Positions 62,992-64,000 of a DNA stretch of 64,000 bases are shown here, piece by piece (within the stretch, counting starts at the first letter, position 1; each line of letters begins with the position of its first letter). The translations under genes and the position numbers were made by a program. Under the pieces are notes generated by a model. It searched no databases and was not told the DNA's origin. It saw nothing but the letters and a program-made list of their open reading frames with translations. Origin of the DNA: Oxalobacteraceae sp. CFBP 8761 (GTDB lineage: Bacteria; Pseudomonadota; Gammaproteobacteria; Burkholderiales; Burkholderiaceae_D); NCBI GenBank assembly GCA_014841595.1, contig JACYUE010000004.1:55612-119611 (forward strand), given 5' to 3'.

Positions 62992-63978
62992 ATGATCCCT
63001 TTATCGATACTCGACCTCTCGCCGATCGTTCAAGGCAGCGATGCGGCAACTTCCTTCAAAAGCTCCCTCGACCTCGCCCAGCATGGCGAACGCTGGGGTT
63101 ACAACCGTTACTGGCTCGCCGAACACCACGGCATGCCGGGCATTGCGAGCGCCGCGACTGCGGTACTGATCGCCCATGTGGCAGCCGGCACGTCCACGAT
63201 CCGCGTGGGCGCCGGCGGCATCATGCTGCCGAATCATTCACCGCTCGTGATCGCCGAACAATTCGGCACGCTCGCGTCGCTTCATCCGGGCCGGATCGAC
63301 CTGGGCCTGGGCCGCGCGCCTGGTTCTGACCATACCACGGCGCGCGCGCTGCGCCGCAACCTGGCGTCGGACGCCGACGAGTTCCCGCAGGACGTCGTGG
63401 AACTGATGGATTACTTTGCCGGTTCAAGCCGCCGGCAGGTGCTGGCCGTGCCGGGCGCAGGCCTGGACGTACCATTGTGGATTCTCGGTTCGAGTCTGTT
63501 CGGCGCGCAACTGGCGGCGCACCTCGGCCTGCCGTATGCGTTTGCGTCGCACTTCGCGCCGCAGATGATGATGCAGGCAATCGACATGTACCGCAGCAAC
63601 TTCCGTCCATCGGCGCAGTTGGCCGAGCCGTACGTCATGCTCGGATTCAATGTGTTCGCGGCTGACACCGACGAAGAAGCGCATCTGCTGGCCACGTCGA
63701 TGCAGCAGGCGTTTGTCGCGCTGCGCACGGGCAATCCGGGCAAACTCAAGCCACCGGTCAGTGGCTACCTGGAAGCGCTGGACACGCCCGAGCGCATGAT
63801 GCTCGACAGCGTACTCGCCTGCTCGGCGATCGGCTCGCGCGACACCGTGGCAGCCCAGCTGCACGCGTTCATCGACAAGGCCAAGCCGGACGAGATGATG
63901 ATCACGTCGCAGATCTACGACCACGCAGCCCGCCTGCATGCGTACGAGATCACGGCCGATATCCGGCGCAACAGCTGA
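62992..63978 (+). CDS. LLM class flavin-dependent oxidoreductase
   Basis: A 328-residue luciferase-like monooxygenase-family enzyme. [11 protein letters not shown] at the start, then [65 protein letters not shown] are the conserved flavin-binding blocks of this subfamily. FMN-dependent oxidation; substrate unknown. ATG 62992 gives the standard N-terminus; the open frame upstream to 62923 is not coding. The end of the window follows 22 bases after the stop. Confidence 0.9.
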   Translation: MIPLSILDLSPIVQGSDAATSFKSSLDLAQHGERWGYNRYWLAEHHGMPGIASAATAVLIAHVAAGTSTIRVGAGGIMLPNHSPLVIAEQFGTLASLHPGRIDLGLGRAPGSDHTTARALRRNLASDADEFPQDVVELMDYFAGSSRRQVLAVPGAGLDVPLWILGSSLFGAQLAAHLGLPYAFASHFAPQMMMQAIDMYRSNFRPSAQLAEPYVMLGFNVFAADTDEEAHLLATSMQQAFVALRTGNPGKLKPPVSGYLEALDTPERMMLDSVLACSAIGSRDTVAAQLHAFIDKAKPDEMMITSQIYDHAARLHAYEITADIRRNS

Positions 63979-64000
63979 CACCAGCGCTGATGTTTCAACG

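Overview
The window looks like the chromosome of a Massilia/Telluria-group betaproteobacterium (Oxalobacteraceae). This is an inference from the high GC content with matching codon use, a PEP-CTERM sorting signal, HAF-repeat, RTX/DUF4214 and DUF885 proteins, and a membrane-fused trehalose-phosphate synthase. I found no rRNA, tRNA, CRISPR array, insertion sequence or prophage. I place 51 protein genes, two of them too short for routine calling: a 55-residue DUF2256 protein and a 24-residue membrane peptide.

Layout. 0-9 kb: secreted histidine phosphatase, SDR, DUF885 peptidase-like protein, a minus-strand TelA/TerD/unknown operon, DUF2256, HAF/PKD protein and aquaporin Z. 9-21 kb: the most unusual block. 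It has a zinc-ribbon HExxH peptidase, then two back-to-back versions of the transglutaminase / circularly permuted ATP-grasp / alpha-E system, in which the last two partners are separate genes on the minus strand and one fused gene on the plus strand. A REP doublet and a 'TGTCAGACCTGACCCC' repeat cluster flank it. 21-26 kb: four-repeat OAA/MBHA-type lectin, PAS-GAF-GGDEF cyclase, sulfotransferase and HAD hydrolase. 26-33 kb: minus-strand trehalose module (membrane-anchored OtsA, OtsB, GH15 enzyme, all overlapping) followed by an MGDG-synthase-like glycosyltransferase and a membrane protein. 33-38 kb: Rrf2 regulator divergent from an epoxide-hydrolase-like gene with two palindromes between them, a lipoprotein, and a PEP-CTERM operon behind a sigma-54-type promoter. 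38-48 kb: small membrane peptide, host-attachment-family protein, SWIM-SNF2 helicase, OB-fold stress protein, two-component system, DUF2945 protein, formaldehyde dehydrogenase and BCCT transporter. 48-64 kb: RTX/DUF4214 protein, AraC-GyrI regulator, a chitin/GlcNAc-type uptake operon (TonB receptor, GH20, AmpG-like permease), HD-GYP protein, Gly/Thr-repeat secreted protein, beta-lactamase-fold serine hydrolase and LLM flavoenzyme.

How it fits together. The two ATP-grasp/transglutaminase arms look like a peptide-bond-forming and peptide-cleaving system of unknown product. OtsA, OtsB and GH15 probably make and turn over trehalose. TonB receptor, permease and a GH20 enzyme without a signal peptide suggest that amino-sugar oligomers are imported intact and cut in the cytoplasm. 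The PEP-CTERM gene, its follower and a PA-domain metalloprotease form one secreted-protein operon. All functions are read from motifs by eye; no database search was run.
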